From contig JBJXFQ010000095.1 in assembly GCA_046155605.1 (NCBI GenBank), forward strand, positions 1-15,922: DNA of 15,922 nt, read 5' to 3'. Every line of letters begins with the position of its first letter. The stretch's first letter is position 1. Positions 1 through 6,438 of this stretch are shown here, in pieces. Below the pieces are notes generated by a model. The model saw nothing but the letters and a program-made list of their open reading frames with translations, was not told the origin of the DNA and did not search any database. The translations under genes and the position numbers were made by a program. The DNA is from JAEUIZ01 sp046155605 (GTDB taxonomy: Bacteria > Planctomycetota > Phycisphaerae > Phycisphaerales > UBA1924).

Positions 1-694
1 AGGCGTCGATGGACATGGCGGTGGCGACCAGCGCGGCCTCGAAAAGTACGTTGGTATCGTGGCAGAGGAGCGCGGCACGGGCCGCCATGAGGTGCGTGCC
101 GTTGATGAGCGCGAGGCCTTCTTTGGCCTCGAGCGTGAGCGGCGCGAGATTCGCATCGCGGAGCGCCCTCGCGCCGGGGACGCGCCGGCCGGCGCGGGTG
201 AATGCTTCGCCTTCGCCGATGAGGACGAGGGCGATGTGGGCGAGCGGCGCGAGGTCGCCCGAGGCACCGACGGACCCGACTTCGGGGACGACGGGCGTGA
301 TGCCGGCGTTGAGCAAATCGCAGATCCGCGTCGCGACGACGGGGCGCACGCCGGAGTTGCCGCGGGCCAGGGACGCGGCGAGGAGGAGCATGGTCGCGCG
401 AACGACTTCGCCGGGCAGTGGGGGCCCGATGCCGGCGGCGTGGGAGCGGACGAGGTTGCGCTGCAGGTCGCGGAGATCGGCGGCGGGAACGCGAGTCTGG
501 GAGAGGGACCCGAAGCCGGTGTTGATGCCGTAGTGCGCCTCCCCGTCACTGGTGGCGGCGTCGACGACCCCGCGCGACGCGGCCATGCGACGGAGGGCAG
601 CAGGGGCAGTCGAGACGTGAGAGTGGGAGCGGGCAGCGAACACAACGTGCTCGATGGAGAGCGGGCCGCCGAGGCGTGTGGGTCGGGGTGGCAT
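1..694 (-). CDS. hutH: Histidine ammonia-lyase, 5' part (3' end outside window)
   Basis: Converts L-histidine to trans-urocanate and ammonia, the first step of histidine degradation, in the cytoplasm. Reading the minus strand from the ATG at 694 gives an open frame of 231 codons that runs off the window edge, so about the first half of a roughly 500-residue enzyme is present. Seen directly: GINTGFG at about residues 56-62, the MIO-forming triad in GASGDLAPLAH (Ala-Ser-Gly at 144-146, where the family has it), and EGLALINGT at 192-200. The MIO cofactor forms autocatalytically from Ala-Ser-Gly. The start lies 34 bases beyond the stop of the ABC ATPase gene, in the same direction, so co-transcription is likely. 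Related aromatic ammonia-lyases or aminomutases share these motifs, and the missing C-terminal half would be needed to exclude them. Confidence 0.9.
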   Translation of the reverse strand, partial: MPPRPTRLGGPLSIEHVVFAARSHSHVSTAPAALRRMAASRGVVDAATSDGEAHYGINTGFGSLSQTRVPAADLRDLQRNLVRSHAAGIGPPLPGEVVRATMLLLAASLARGNSGVRPVVATRICDLLNAGITPVVPEVGSVGASGDLAPLAHIALVLIGEGEAFTRAGRRVPGARALRDANLAPLTLEAKEGLALINGTHLMAARAALLCHDTNVLFEAALVATAMSIDA

Positions 695-728
695 GGGATC
701 GAGTGTAACGGGGCGGGCGAGCCGCGCG

Positions 729-1568
729 TCAGCCGTTGGGCATGGCCTCGCCCACTCGGAGGCTCATGCCCATGCTGTGGAAGATGCGGTCGCGGGCGCG
801 GAGGTAGTCGGGCGAGTCCAGGTCGCGCGGACGGGGCAGGTCGATGCGGACCTCCGCCATGATCGTGGCTGGACGACGGCTCATGATGAGGATGCGGTCG
901 GCGAGTTGGACGGCCTCCTCGATGTCGTGCGTGACGAAGAGGATCGTCTTGCGTTCCCGTTGCCAGATGCGGATGAGGTCGGCGCGCATCTTCATGCGCG
1001 TGATGAAGTCCAGAGCGCCGAATGGCTCGTCCATGTAGATGATGTGGGGATCGGCGGCGAGGGCGCGCGCGATCTCCACCCGTTGCCGCATGCCGCCGGA
1101 GAGTTGCCGCGGGTAAGCGTCCTCGAAGCCGACAAGCCCGACCATGTCGAGGTAGTGCGCGACGATCCGGGCACGTTCGGCGCGGGCGACGCGAGAGAGC
1201 CCGAACTCGACGTTCTGGCGAACGGTGAGCCAGGGGAAGACGCCGTTCTCCTGGAAAACGAAGATGCGTCGCGGGTCTGGCCCGGCGAGTGACTGGCCCT
1301 CGATCTCGACACGCCCGCGCGTGCCCCGCATGAAGCCCGCGATGATGTTCAGCAGTGTCGATTTGCCGCAGCCTGAAGGCCCGACGATGCAGACGAACTC
1401 GCCGGGGGAGACGGAAAGGTCGATGCGCTCCAACACATGGACCTGATCGCCGCGCTGCTTGCCGGGGAACGACATCCAGACATCATGCACGGCGATCGCC
1501 GGCCGTGACAGTTCGGGCTTGGGCTCTCTCATGGTGTCGGCGAGCCGAGACGTGCGAGTCGTTGTCAT
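729..1568 (-). CDS. ABC transporter ATP-binding protein (nitrate/sulfonate/taurine type)
   Basis: Cytoplasmic ATPase that drives an importer with the permease and binding protein encoded just upstream. From the ATG at 1568 the protein has 279 residues. Visible motifs: Walker A GPSGCGKST (63-71), Q-loop glutamine at about 106, signature LSGGMRQR (156-163), Walker B IIYMDEP (176-182), D-loop GALD, and switch histidine in FVTHD (about 214). The FVTHDIEEAV stretch and the overall length fit the SsuB/TauB/NrtD group. The start at 1568 was chosen because it overlaps the permease stop as ATGA; the frame stays open to 1586, giving an alternative ATG. The substrate cannot be read from the ATPase. Confidence 0.9.
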   Translation of the reverse strand: MTTTRTSRLADTMREPKPELSRPAIAVHDVWMSFPGKQRGDQVHVLERIDLSVSPGEFVCIVGPSGCGKSTLLNIIAGFMRGTRGRVEIEGQSLAGPDPRRIFVFQENGVFPWLTVRQNVEFGLSRVARAERARIVAHYLDMVGLVGFEDAYPRQLSGGMRQRVEIARALAADPHIIYMDEPFGALDFITRMKMRADLIRIWQRERKTILFVTHDIEEAVQLADRILIMSRRPATIMAEVRIDLPRPRDLDSPDYLRARDRIFHSMGMSLRVGEAMPNG

Positions 1569-2377
1569 GCGGAGGCATATCCCCACCGGACCTCGTCGAA
1601 GCGTTCGAGACGGCGAATCAACAGATCAAGCCCAAGGCCAATGAGCCCGATCATCACCATCCCCGCGACGACGAGGTCGTAGCGCTTGCCGGCGTTGCGC
1701 GCGTCGATGATAAGGTAGCCAAGGCCCGAGTTGACGGCGATCATCTCCGCGGCGACGACCACGAGCCACGCGATGCCCAGAGCGATCCGAAGGCCCGTCA
1801 GCATCTGCGGAAGCGTCGCGGGAATGATGACGCGACGAAAGAGTTGCGGCCGCGACAGCCCGAAGTTGCGTGCGGCCCGCACATAGACGGGCTGGATGTT
1901 CGCTACCGCCGCGCACGCCGAAACGGTGATCGGAAAGACGCTCGCGAGGAAGATCAGAAAGATCGGTGCCGCGTCCGAGACGCCGAACCAGAGGATCGCC
2001 AGCGGAATCCACGCGATCGGCGAGATCGGCCGCAGCACCTGGATCAGCGGATTGACGGCGATAAACGCCCATCGGAACCACCCCAGAAAGAGGCCGAGCG
2101 GGATCCCCACAAGCACCGCGAGCATGAACCCCCATGTCACGCGAAAGAGCGACGCGACGATGTACTTCGCCAGCAGCCCTCGCTCGATCAACTCAGCAAT
2201 GCCCTGTGCCACCTGAATCGGCCTCGGAAACAGGTCCGAGCCGCTCAGCCGCACGCCGACATCCCAGAGCGACAGCAGCACCGCCACGACGCCGATCGGC
2301 AGCGCCACTCTGGGTACCCAGGTCGCGCTCCTCCGCTCCAGGCGTGTTGGTTCCTCCCTCACTTTGGCGCTTCCCAC
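1565..2377 (-). CDS. ABC transporter permease (nitrate/sulfonate/taurine type)
   Basis: Inner-membrane subunit of the importer, 270 residues with about six hydrophobic segments (first at about 22-42, last at about 235-254). The EAA-like cytoplasmic loop that docks on the ATPase is visible at about 166-200, with VRAARNFGLSRPQLF and IIPATLPQMLTGLRIALG. This is typical of the binding-protein-dependent permease family (SsuC/TauC/NrtB-like). The frame opens with GTG at 2377, overlapping the end of the binding-protein gene by 19 bases. A second GTG at 2362 overlaps that gene's stop as GTGA and has GGGAAG about 8 bases upstream, so it may be the real start. The ATPase start overlaps this gene's stop, so the two are probably translationally coupled. 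Confidence 0.88.
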   Translation of the reverse strand: MGSAKVREEPTRLERRSATWVPRVALPIGVVAVLLSLWDVGVRLSGSDLFPRPIQVAQGIAELIERGLLAKYIVASLFRVTWGFMLAVLVGIPLGLFLGWFRWAFIAVNPLIQVLRPISPIAWIPLAILWFGVSDAAPIFLIFLASVFPITVSACAAVANIQPVYVRAARNFGLSRPQLFRRVIIPATLPQMLTGLRIALGIAWLVVVAAEMIAVNSGLGYLIIDARNAGKRYDLVVAGMVMIGLIGLGLDLLIRRLERFDEVRWGYASA

Positions 2378-3417
2378 TCATACGGCTTCACAACCGAATC
2401 ATCTGGAACAAACGAAGGATCGCAATAGTCCTCGAACCGCGCCGTGCCGGCCAGAATCCCGCTCGCCTTGCCCAACGCCTCGATCTCCTCAAAGTCCGGC
2501 CTTCGCAGCGACAGGTTCGTGTATTTCACGCGGTCCGGCGGCTTCGACAGCACGAACGTCAACAGCCGCGGGTTCTGGTTGTAGTAGTTCTTGCTCACGA
2601 ACTCCGCCGCCTGCATGCGATGGTCCATCGTCTGGTCGAGCCACTTCCCGCTCTTGGCGATTCCGTCCACCAGACGCTGAATCGTCGGGCGATCGTGCTC
2701 GATCATGTCCTCGCGAACCGCCAGCACGCACGAGATGAACCCGGGCCACACGTCCTTCGTCAGCCAGAGAATCCGGCCGTAACCGTCCAGTTCCGTCTGC
2801 CCCATGAACGGCTCGCCCGATGAAATAGCATCGACGGCACGCGCGTACAGCGCCGCGGGCATGTCCGGCGGCGGCATCTCGACGAGTTGGATGTCATCGA
2901 AGGTCAGCCCCGCCTGCTTGAGGGAGCGATACACCAGAAGCCGCTGGTTGGAGAACCGATTGGGCACCGCCACCTTCTTCCCGCAAAGGTCGCTGACCTG
3001 ATAGATGCCCGATTCCTTGTGAACCATGAGCGCCGACCCGTCCCTGTGGCCCAGGTACACGATCTTGATCGGCACGCCCTCCTCGCGCAACTTCATCGCC
3101 ATCGGTGCCAGGATGAACGTCGCCGGGGTGTACCCCGCAAGAAACGCCTCCTTCAGTTCCGGCCAGCCGCTGAAACGAACGGGCTCAAAGAAACTGCCGC
3201 TCTCCGAGTTCTTGTTGATGAAGTCCGTCACCGGGCACGTCAGGTGGCATGTCACCGGCAGAAAGCCGACACGCAACTTCTTCACCCCCTCCGGCGTCAC
3301 GCTCGAATCGCTGCGAAACCACCGCGTGTTGAGCCACGCGTGCATCGAAGTGACAACCACGGACCAGGCGGCGAGCGTGCAGAAAACAGTTCGGCGAAAT
3401 GGCATCATCTGGATCAT
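2359..3417 (-). CDS. ABC transporter substrate-binding protein (NMT1/THI5-like, NrtA/SsuA superfamily)
   Basis: Extracytoplasmic binding protein that delivers the substrate to the permease. About 352 residues from the ATG at 3417; a TTG at 3453 and ATGs at 3408 and 3405 are alternatives and none has a clear Shine-Dalgarno. The N-terminus has basic residues followed by a hydrophobic stretch (MPFRR then FCTLAAWSVVV), consistent with a signal peptide or anchor, with no clear lipobox. The mature part opens with LRVGFLPVTCHLTCPV, the usual first strand of this family, and carries DLCGKKVAVPNRFSNQRLLV in the middle. First gene of an operon with the permease, ATPase and probably hutH. The hutH link suggests a histidine- or imidazole-related substrate, but family members also carry nitrate, sulfonates and thiamin precursors, so the substrate is open. 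Confidence 0.85.
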   Translation of the reverse strand: MIQMMPFRRTVFCTLAAWSVVVTSMHAWLNTRWFRSDSSVTPEGVKKLRVGFLPVTCHLTCPVTDFINKNSESGSFFEPVRFSGWPELKEAFLAGYTPATFILAPMAMKLREEGVPIKIVYLGHRDGSALMVHKESGIYQVSDLCGKKVAVPNRFSNQRLLVYRSLKQAGLTFDDIQLVEMPPPDMPAALYARAVDAISSGEPFMGQTELDGYGRILWLTKDVWPGFISCVLAVREDMIEHDRPTIQRLVDGIAKSGKWLDQTMDHRMQAAEFVSKNYYNQNPRLLTFVLSKPPDRVKYTNLSLRRPDFEEIEALGKASGILAGTARFEDYCDPSFVPDDSVVKPYEWEAPK

Positions 3418-3526
3418 AACGGCATGGCCGTCGCTGTCACTCGCTCGTAGCAACCCGCTGTCACCACTCCGGCCGATCCACGATGAGCAAAGCGCACCGT
3501 GACATATGGACTGGCCCTGCTTCGCA

Positions 3527-3554
3527 ACGTCCGATAATCCATGTTATGAAACCG
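3527..3554 (+). other. dif-like XerC/XerD site, candidate attL
   Basis: ACGTCCGATAA, then a 6-base centre TCCATG, then TTATGAAACCG. The 11-6-11 layout and the inner ATAA/TTATG bases match the known dif core (XerC arm ending in ATAA, XerD arm beginning TTATG). The outer bases of the XerD arm (AAACCG instead of TTAAAT) diverge from the proteobacterial consensus. The site lies in non-coding DNA between host genes and the first phage gene, where an attachment site is expected. It could be a chance match of about nine core bases. Confidence 0.45.
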
Positions 3555-3674
3555 TGACGCTTGAAAATGGCTTGATTCAAGGCACTTTCGCGCGGTTTCG
3601 TCGTCACGTCCGAGAGAAACGCCGCTTGGTGGCCCATCCTTGACGGATTGGACAGCGGCGGCTAGAACGTCCGA
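3527..3674 (+). repeat. Three direct copies of ACGTCCGA
   Basis: The octamer ACGTCCGA occurs at 3527-3534, 3606-3613 and 3667-3674. The first copy is part of the XerC arm of the dif-like site. Seven of eight bases recur inverted at 3883-3889 (TCGGACG). Spacings of 79 and 61 bases are not regular. They could be binding sites for a replication or regulatory protein; no protein can be named. Confidence 0.35.
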
Positions 3675-3684
3675 CAGATGAAGT

Positions 3685-3713
3685 GTTGGAGCGGGCTCGT
3701 ATCCCGCCCCAAC
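3685..3713. other. Hairpin with interrupted 10-bp stem
   Basis: GTTGG, A, GCGGG, a 7-base loop, CCCGC, C, CCAAC: two perfect 5-bp stems joined across one A/C mismatch. It lies in non-coding DNA about 250 bases ahead of the first phage gene and is the first of several hairpins there. Confidence 0.55.
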
Positions 3714-3789
3714 GGTTGGCGCACCGAATCAGGCGATGCGACCGTGAACAGGATATCGACCATCAAGAGCATAAGGCAAGACCCTCAGG

Positions 3790-3839
3790 CGGGTTCGTTT
3801 GCCACTCGGTCGAACCCGAACACGAACGCTCCGGGAGCG
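3790..3839. other. Two adjacent inverted repeats
   Basis: CGGGTTCG (3790-3797) pairs with CGAACCCG (3811-3818), a perfect 8-bp stem with a 13-base loop. Close behind, CGCTC (3827-3831) pairs with GAGCG (3835-3839) across a 3-base loop. No T-run follows either stem, so they are poor terminators. Confidence 0.5.
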
Positions 3840-3850
3840 GTAGCGCCCAG

Positions 3851-3880
3851 CGAGTTCGGGGGAGCAATCCTCCGGACTCG
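3851..3880 (+). other. 13-bp hairpin closed by a GCAA tetraloop
   Basis: CGAGTTCGGGGGA (3851-3863), loop GCAA, then TCCTCCGGACTCG (3868-3880). All 13 positions pair if two G-T (G-U in RNA) wobbles are allowed. GCAA belongs to the GNRA class, and such loops are very stable in RNA and also stable in ssDNA. The wobbles fit a plus-strand RNA or a folded single-stranded genome better than a protein-binding palindrome. A further short palindrome, GCCGCG/CGCGGC, sits at 3909-3922. Candidate origin, packaging signal or leader RNA element. Confidence 0.55.
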
Positions 3881-3963
3881 TTTCGGACGCTGACCCGGCT
3901 CTCTCGTTGCCGCGGGCGCGGCAGGGGAAAGCATGGGCTGGGCGGCTCCGGTTGGAGCGCGTC

Positions 3964-4371
3964 GTGCCAAACGTGAAGGTTCGGGAGTTGAAGAAAGCTC
4001 CGGCGGGATTCAACGCCGTGGCTGTCGTCTCTTTTGACTACAACCCTTCTGAGTTTGATGGCGTGGTGAAGATCACCCGCGGCTACAAGGTCAAGGGCAA
4101 GGATGGTGCGGAAGAGTGGCGTGACGCGCCGGTTGCCGACATCCTCGCGTCCGGCGTCCGCGTCCACCGTGCTGCCGTGCGTGCTCGCAAGGGCGAGGGG
4201 AAGCCCGTCTACTTCGTCTCTCCCGACGGCATCAACGTGCCCCGCGACGTGCTCACAGAGGTGGTGCGAGTGATCGAGCCGGGGCTCGCCAAGCTCGGCG
4301 AGGTGAAGTACACCGACGACAATGGCAACGCCGTGGTGCCCCCCGCCATCGACGACGACATTCCGTTCTAA
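3964..4371 (+). CDS. SSB-tailed DNA-binding-like protein, weakly SpoVG-like
   Basis: 135 residues from the GTG at 3964, chosen because GGAG lies 6 bases upstream (3954-3957); the frame is open further up to a TTG at 3907 without a good site. The last residues are DDDIPF, identical to the C-terminal tip of bacterial SSB that docks host proteins such as PriA, RecQ, RecO and exonuclease I. The body (VKVRELKKAPAGFNAVAVVSF near the N-terminus, GKPVYFVSPDGINVP near 93-107) is not a typical SSB OB fold; order and spacing recall SpoVG, a small nucleic-acid-binding family, but this is only a resemblance. First gene of the phage block and TAATG-coupled to the next. Probable single-stranded DNA-binding protein that recruits host replication factors. 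Confidence 0.6.
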   Translation: MPNVKVRELKKAPAGFNAVAVVSFDYNPSEFDGVVKITRGYKVKGKDGAEEWRDAPVADILASGVRVHRAAVRARKGEGKPVYFVSPDGINVPRDVLTEVVRVIEPGLAKLGEVKYTDDNGNAVVPPAIDDDIPF

Positions 4372-4703
4372 TGAACGCTTCACACACAATCCCGAATGAG
4401 GATTTGACCGAGCGTGACGCGCTCAAATCCTTGTTCTCTAAACTCTGCCCCGCGTGCGGCGGGCACAAGCAAAGCCGCAAGTCTCTTTGTTCATTGTGTT
4501 ATCACGATCTCCCCCCGACGCGACGCTACAACCTGTATAAGCGTGTCGGAGAGGGATACTTAGAAGCATTGCAAATCGCGTTGGGGTGTCTCAAAGTGAT
4601 ATTGCATGTTCACATTCCAAATGGAGATAGCCCATGCCGTTCCGAATCCTCGAATGCCCCGGAAGCACCAACCCTGTTTACATCAACCCCCGAGAAGTCG
4701 TGA
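4371..4703 (+). CDS. Small zinc-ribbon protein
   Basis: 110 residues; the ATG overlaps the previous stop as TAATG. Four cysteines, CPAC (26, 29) and CSLC (40, 43), 10 residues apart between pairs, form a probable zinc ribbon, followed by LPPTRRYNLYKRVGEGYLEAL. Short zinc-ribbon proteins with this LP..R..LY..GEGY pattern look familiar from phage genomes, but I cannot give a family name. After about residue 75 the sequence loses this character and overlaps the next gene by 70 bases in another frame, so the natural C-terminus may simply be an unselected tail. Local GC is lower than in the neighbours. A role in replication or transcription control is an inference from position. Confidence 0.6.
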   Translation: MNASHTIPNEDLTERDALKSLFSKLCPACGGHKQSRKSLCSLCYHDLPPTRRYNLYKRVGEGYLEALQIALGCLKVILHVHIPNGDSPCRSESSNAPEAPTLFTSTPEKS

Positions 4704-4888
4704 GCTTCGAGAACGTCCACGATTCCAAGGTGCTCCGCGTCAACCTCACCAACGGCAACGTGATCGACCTTCAGGGCGTGGACGCTGCCGACTTTGCCAC
4801 CGACATTGAGGATTCACTGTGCTGCGAGTGCGGCGAGAGCGCGGACGACGCGCCGACTGCCGACGTGGTTCCCGAAGGCAAACCCTGA
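4634..4888 (+). CDS. Small protein of unknown function
   Basis: 84 residues. The start is supported by GGAGAT about 6 bases upstream of the ATG. The N-terminal half (VYINPREVVSFENV, then VLRVNLTNGNVIDLQG) looks like a small all-beta domain with the pattern of FlbD-like or similar proteins: a residue-setting strand, then a 'LTNG' turn. The C-terminus is acidic and contains CCEC (about 63-66). Last gene before the two hairpins and rep. No function can be assigned. Confidence 0.55.
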   Translation: MPFRILECPGSTNPVYINPREVVSFENVHDSKVLRVNLTNGNVIDLQGVDAADFATDIEDSLCCECGESADDAPTADVVPEGKP

Positions 4889-4906
4889 TTTTCTCTCCTC
4901 AACCCG

Positions 4907-4943
4907 CCCCGCGTCGGCTCTGACGGACCTAGCCGACGCGGGG
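4907..4943. other. Perfect 13-bp inverted repeat upstream of rep
   Basis: CCCCGCGTCGGCT (4907-4919), 11-base loop, AGCCGACGCGGGG (4931-4943), with no mismatch. It sits in the 130-base gap between the small early genes and rep. Rolling-circle initiators commonly nick in or beside such a hairpin near their own gene, so it is a candidate double-strand origin. It could also be a terminator stem, though no T-run follows. Confidence 0.5.
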
Positions 4944-4965
4944 CATTCGTAGTCCTCCTTTCGCT

Positions 4966-4997
4966 CGCCCGTTCCTTGTGGGGACGGGCGGGTTTTC
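4966..4997 (+). terminator. Rho-independent-terminator-like hairpin
   Basis: CGCCCGTTCC (4966-4975), a 5-base loop and GGGACGGGCG (4981-4990) form a 10-bp stem with one T-G wobble, followed by GGTTTTC. The stem is strong but the T-run is only four bases, so partial read-through into rep is likely. It would separate the early small genes from rep and set their relative expression. Confidence 0.5.
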
Positions 4998-5018
4998 ACG
5001 CTCACGGAAGGGCTTCCC

Positions 5019-6371
5019 ATGCGGTTGATGAATGCGCGGACCACGGCGGGGTTGAGGGCGGCGAGTGGCGCGGACGGGGAGGGGGTGAACCTCAGTATCA
5101 CACCCCCCCAGAATCCCACTCTTCGCCTCCTCCCGCTTGACGCGCCCCGAGAGGTTCCCCGTTCCGTCGGGGGCGAGGACTGGCTAGAGGCGTCCCTGTA
5201 TCTGCGATGGAACCCGATGGGGTGGGATGCCCTCTGCGATCAACTGGACGCGATCAAGCGGGACGCCGGAGAGCTTGGGGAGGGCTACGTTGTCGCCACC
5301 GGGCTTCCGGGGGGTGGCGAGTGGTACGTCAGGGATTCGGGGTATCGGCTCGGGCAGGGGAACCGTGGGCCGCTCATGCGCTGGAAACTGGAGCGCGACG
5401 GCATCGTGGTCGGGCTGATGAACCGACGCGATAACCACCCGACGATGCCGAACGCTCACGTTCGTATCACGGGGGACGTTCTGCTCGGTGACGGGGACTC
5501 CCGTCGTGTGTGGGACAAGGTGCTTTCGTGGCTCTCGGAGCTTGGTGCCGACGTGGTGTCCGCGAAGCTCTCCCGCGTCGATGCGGCGGTCGATTGCCCC
5601 GGCGAGGGTGTTGACGAGTTGGTGGCCGCGTTCCGAGAGGATCGGTATGCGACGCGGGCGAAGAAGCGTCAAGAGTGTGGGGATGAGTGCTGGCAGGTTG
5701 AGGGCGGGGATCGCTCGATTCGCGGCGTCGGGGCCGACGCGCTCCGTCGTGTGGCCGACGCGATGGACGATCGCAAGTGGTCGGTCCATAGCCGGGGCCG
5801 GGCCGTGACGGGGTTCTATGTCGGGGCCGAGCCGAAGCTCCGGGTCTATGACAAAGCCCTCGAATGCTGGGACTTGGCGACGCGGGCACACATGATCCAG
5901 CGGCGGTGGGGGGGCTCCGATCAAACGTCGGCGCTCCGCGCCGAGTTCCAGTTGCGGCGGGAATGGCTCAAAGAGCATGGCGTCGATACGGTCGAAGACT
6001 GGTTCAACAAACGGGCCGCGGTGCTTGCGTATCTGTGCGGGGAGTGGGTTCGGTTCCTCACCCGCGCTGACCGGCACACCGATCGCTCGGAAACGCTTCC
6101 GGCGTGGGCGGTGATCGCGGCCCGATTCCAAGAGTGGGCCAACGCGCCCCGCGTGGCCGACCTTGCGCCCATCGACAAGAGGGCCGTGAAGCCCATCGCG
6201 CTGGTCAAACAGGCGCGAGGGTGCTTCGAGCGGCTGGCGGCGATGGTGGGGGAGAGCATCGACGGGACGGATGACTTTCTGGGGTTCTCGGCGGGGTGGC
6301 TCCATCGGCTGATTGAGGGGGACGTAGACCTTCCCGCCCGTGTGCGTGCAAAGGCCGCGGGCGTGGCGTGA
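5019..6371 (+). CDS. Rolling-circle replication initiator (RstA / Rep_trans-like)
   Basis: 450 residues, ATG at 5019 with GGAAGGG 6 bases upstream. Initiators of this class nick the double-stranded form and stay bound to the 5' end to start rolling-circle replication. Matching features in order: SRVDAAVD (about 185-192), VTGFYVGAEPKLRVYDKALE (about 263-282) and RAEFQLRREWLKEHG (about 307-321). These follow the family pattern R.D...D, then Y.G......R.YDK..E, then R.E...R. The active tyrosine cannot be fixed by eye. The family is found in filamentous phages (for example RstA of CTX-phi) and in plasmids. Two strong hairpins precede the gene and may include its nick site. Length is greater than usual because of N- and C-terminal extensions. 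Confidence 0.75.
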   Translation: MRLMNARTTAGLRAASGADGEGVNLSITPPQNPTLRLLPLDAPREVPRSVGGEDWLEASLYLRWNPMGWDALCDQLDAIKRDAGELGEGYVVATGLPGGGEWYVRDSGYRLGQGNRGPLMRWKLERDGIVVGLMNRRDNHPTMPNAHVRITGDVLLGDGDSRRVWDKVLSWLSELGADVVSAKLSRVDAAVDCPGEGVDELVAAFREDRYATRAKKRQECGDECWQVEGGDRSIRGVGADALRRVADAMDDRKWSVHSRGRAVTGFYVGAEPKLRVYDKALECWDLATRAHMIQRRWGGSDQTSALRAEFQLRREWLKEHGVDTVEDWFNKRAAVLAYLCGEWVRFLTRADRHTDRSETLPAWAVIAARFQEWANAPRVADLAPIDKRAVKPIALVKQARGCFERLAAMVGESIDGTDDFLGFSAGWLHRLIEGDVDLPARVRAKAAGVA

Positions 6372-6438
6372 TCCGCGAGAGGCGATGGGGGGCGTGGTCA
6401 ATGCGACCCGCCCCCCCGCCCATTTTCAAGGGGACGAC

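Noticed and set aside
59..862. Long plus-strand frame over hutH
   Set aside because: It is antisense to a frame with clear HutH motifs; long shadow frames are common at this GC content.
3678..3893. 71-codon plus-strand frame in the leader
   Set aside because: Lies over the hairpins, lacks a Shine-Dalgarno and shows no domain-like sequence.
3418..3963. tRNA gene as attachment site
   Set aside because: The hairpins do not fold into a cloverleaf and no anticodon arm or CCA end can be drawn.
3763..4389. 208-codon minus-strand frame
   Set aside because: Antisense to the SSB-tailed gene, which has better start signals and a recognisable C-terminal tip.
5184..6401. 405-codon minus-strand frame
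   Set aside because: Antisense to rep; Pro/Arg/His-rich composition without domain character, and no ribosome site that competes with rep.
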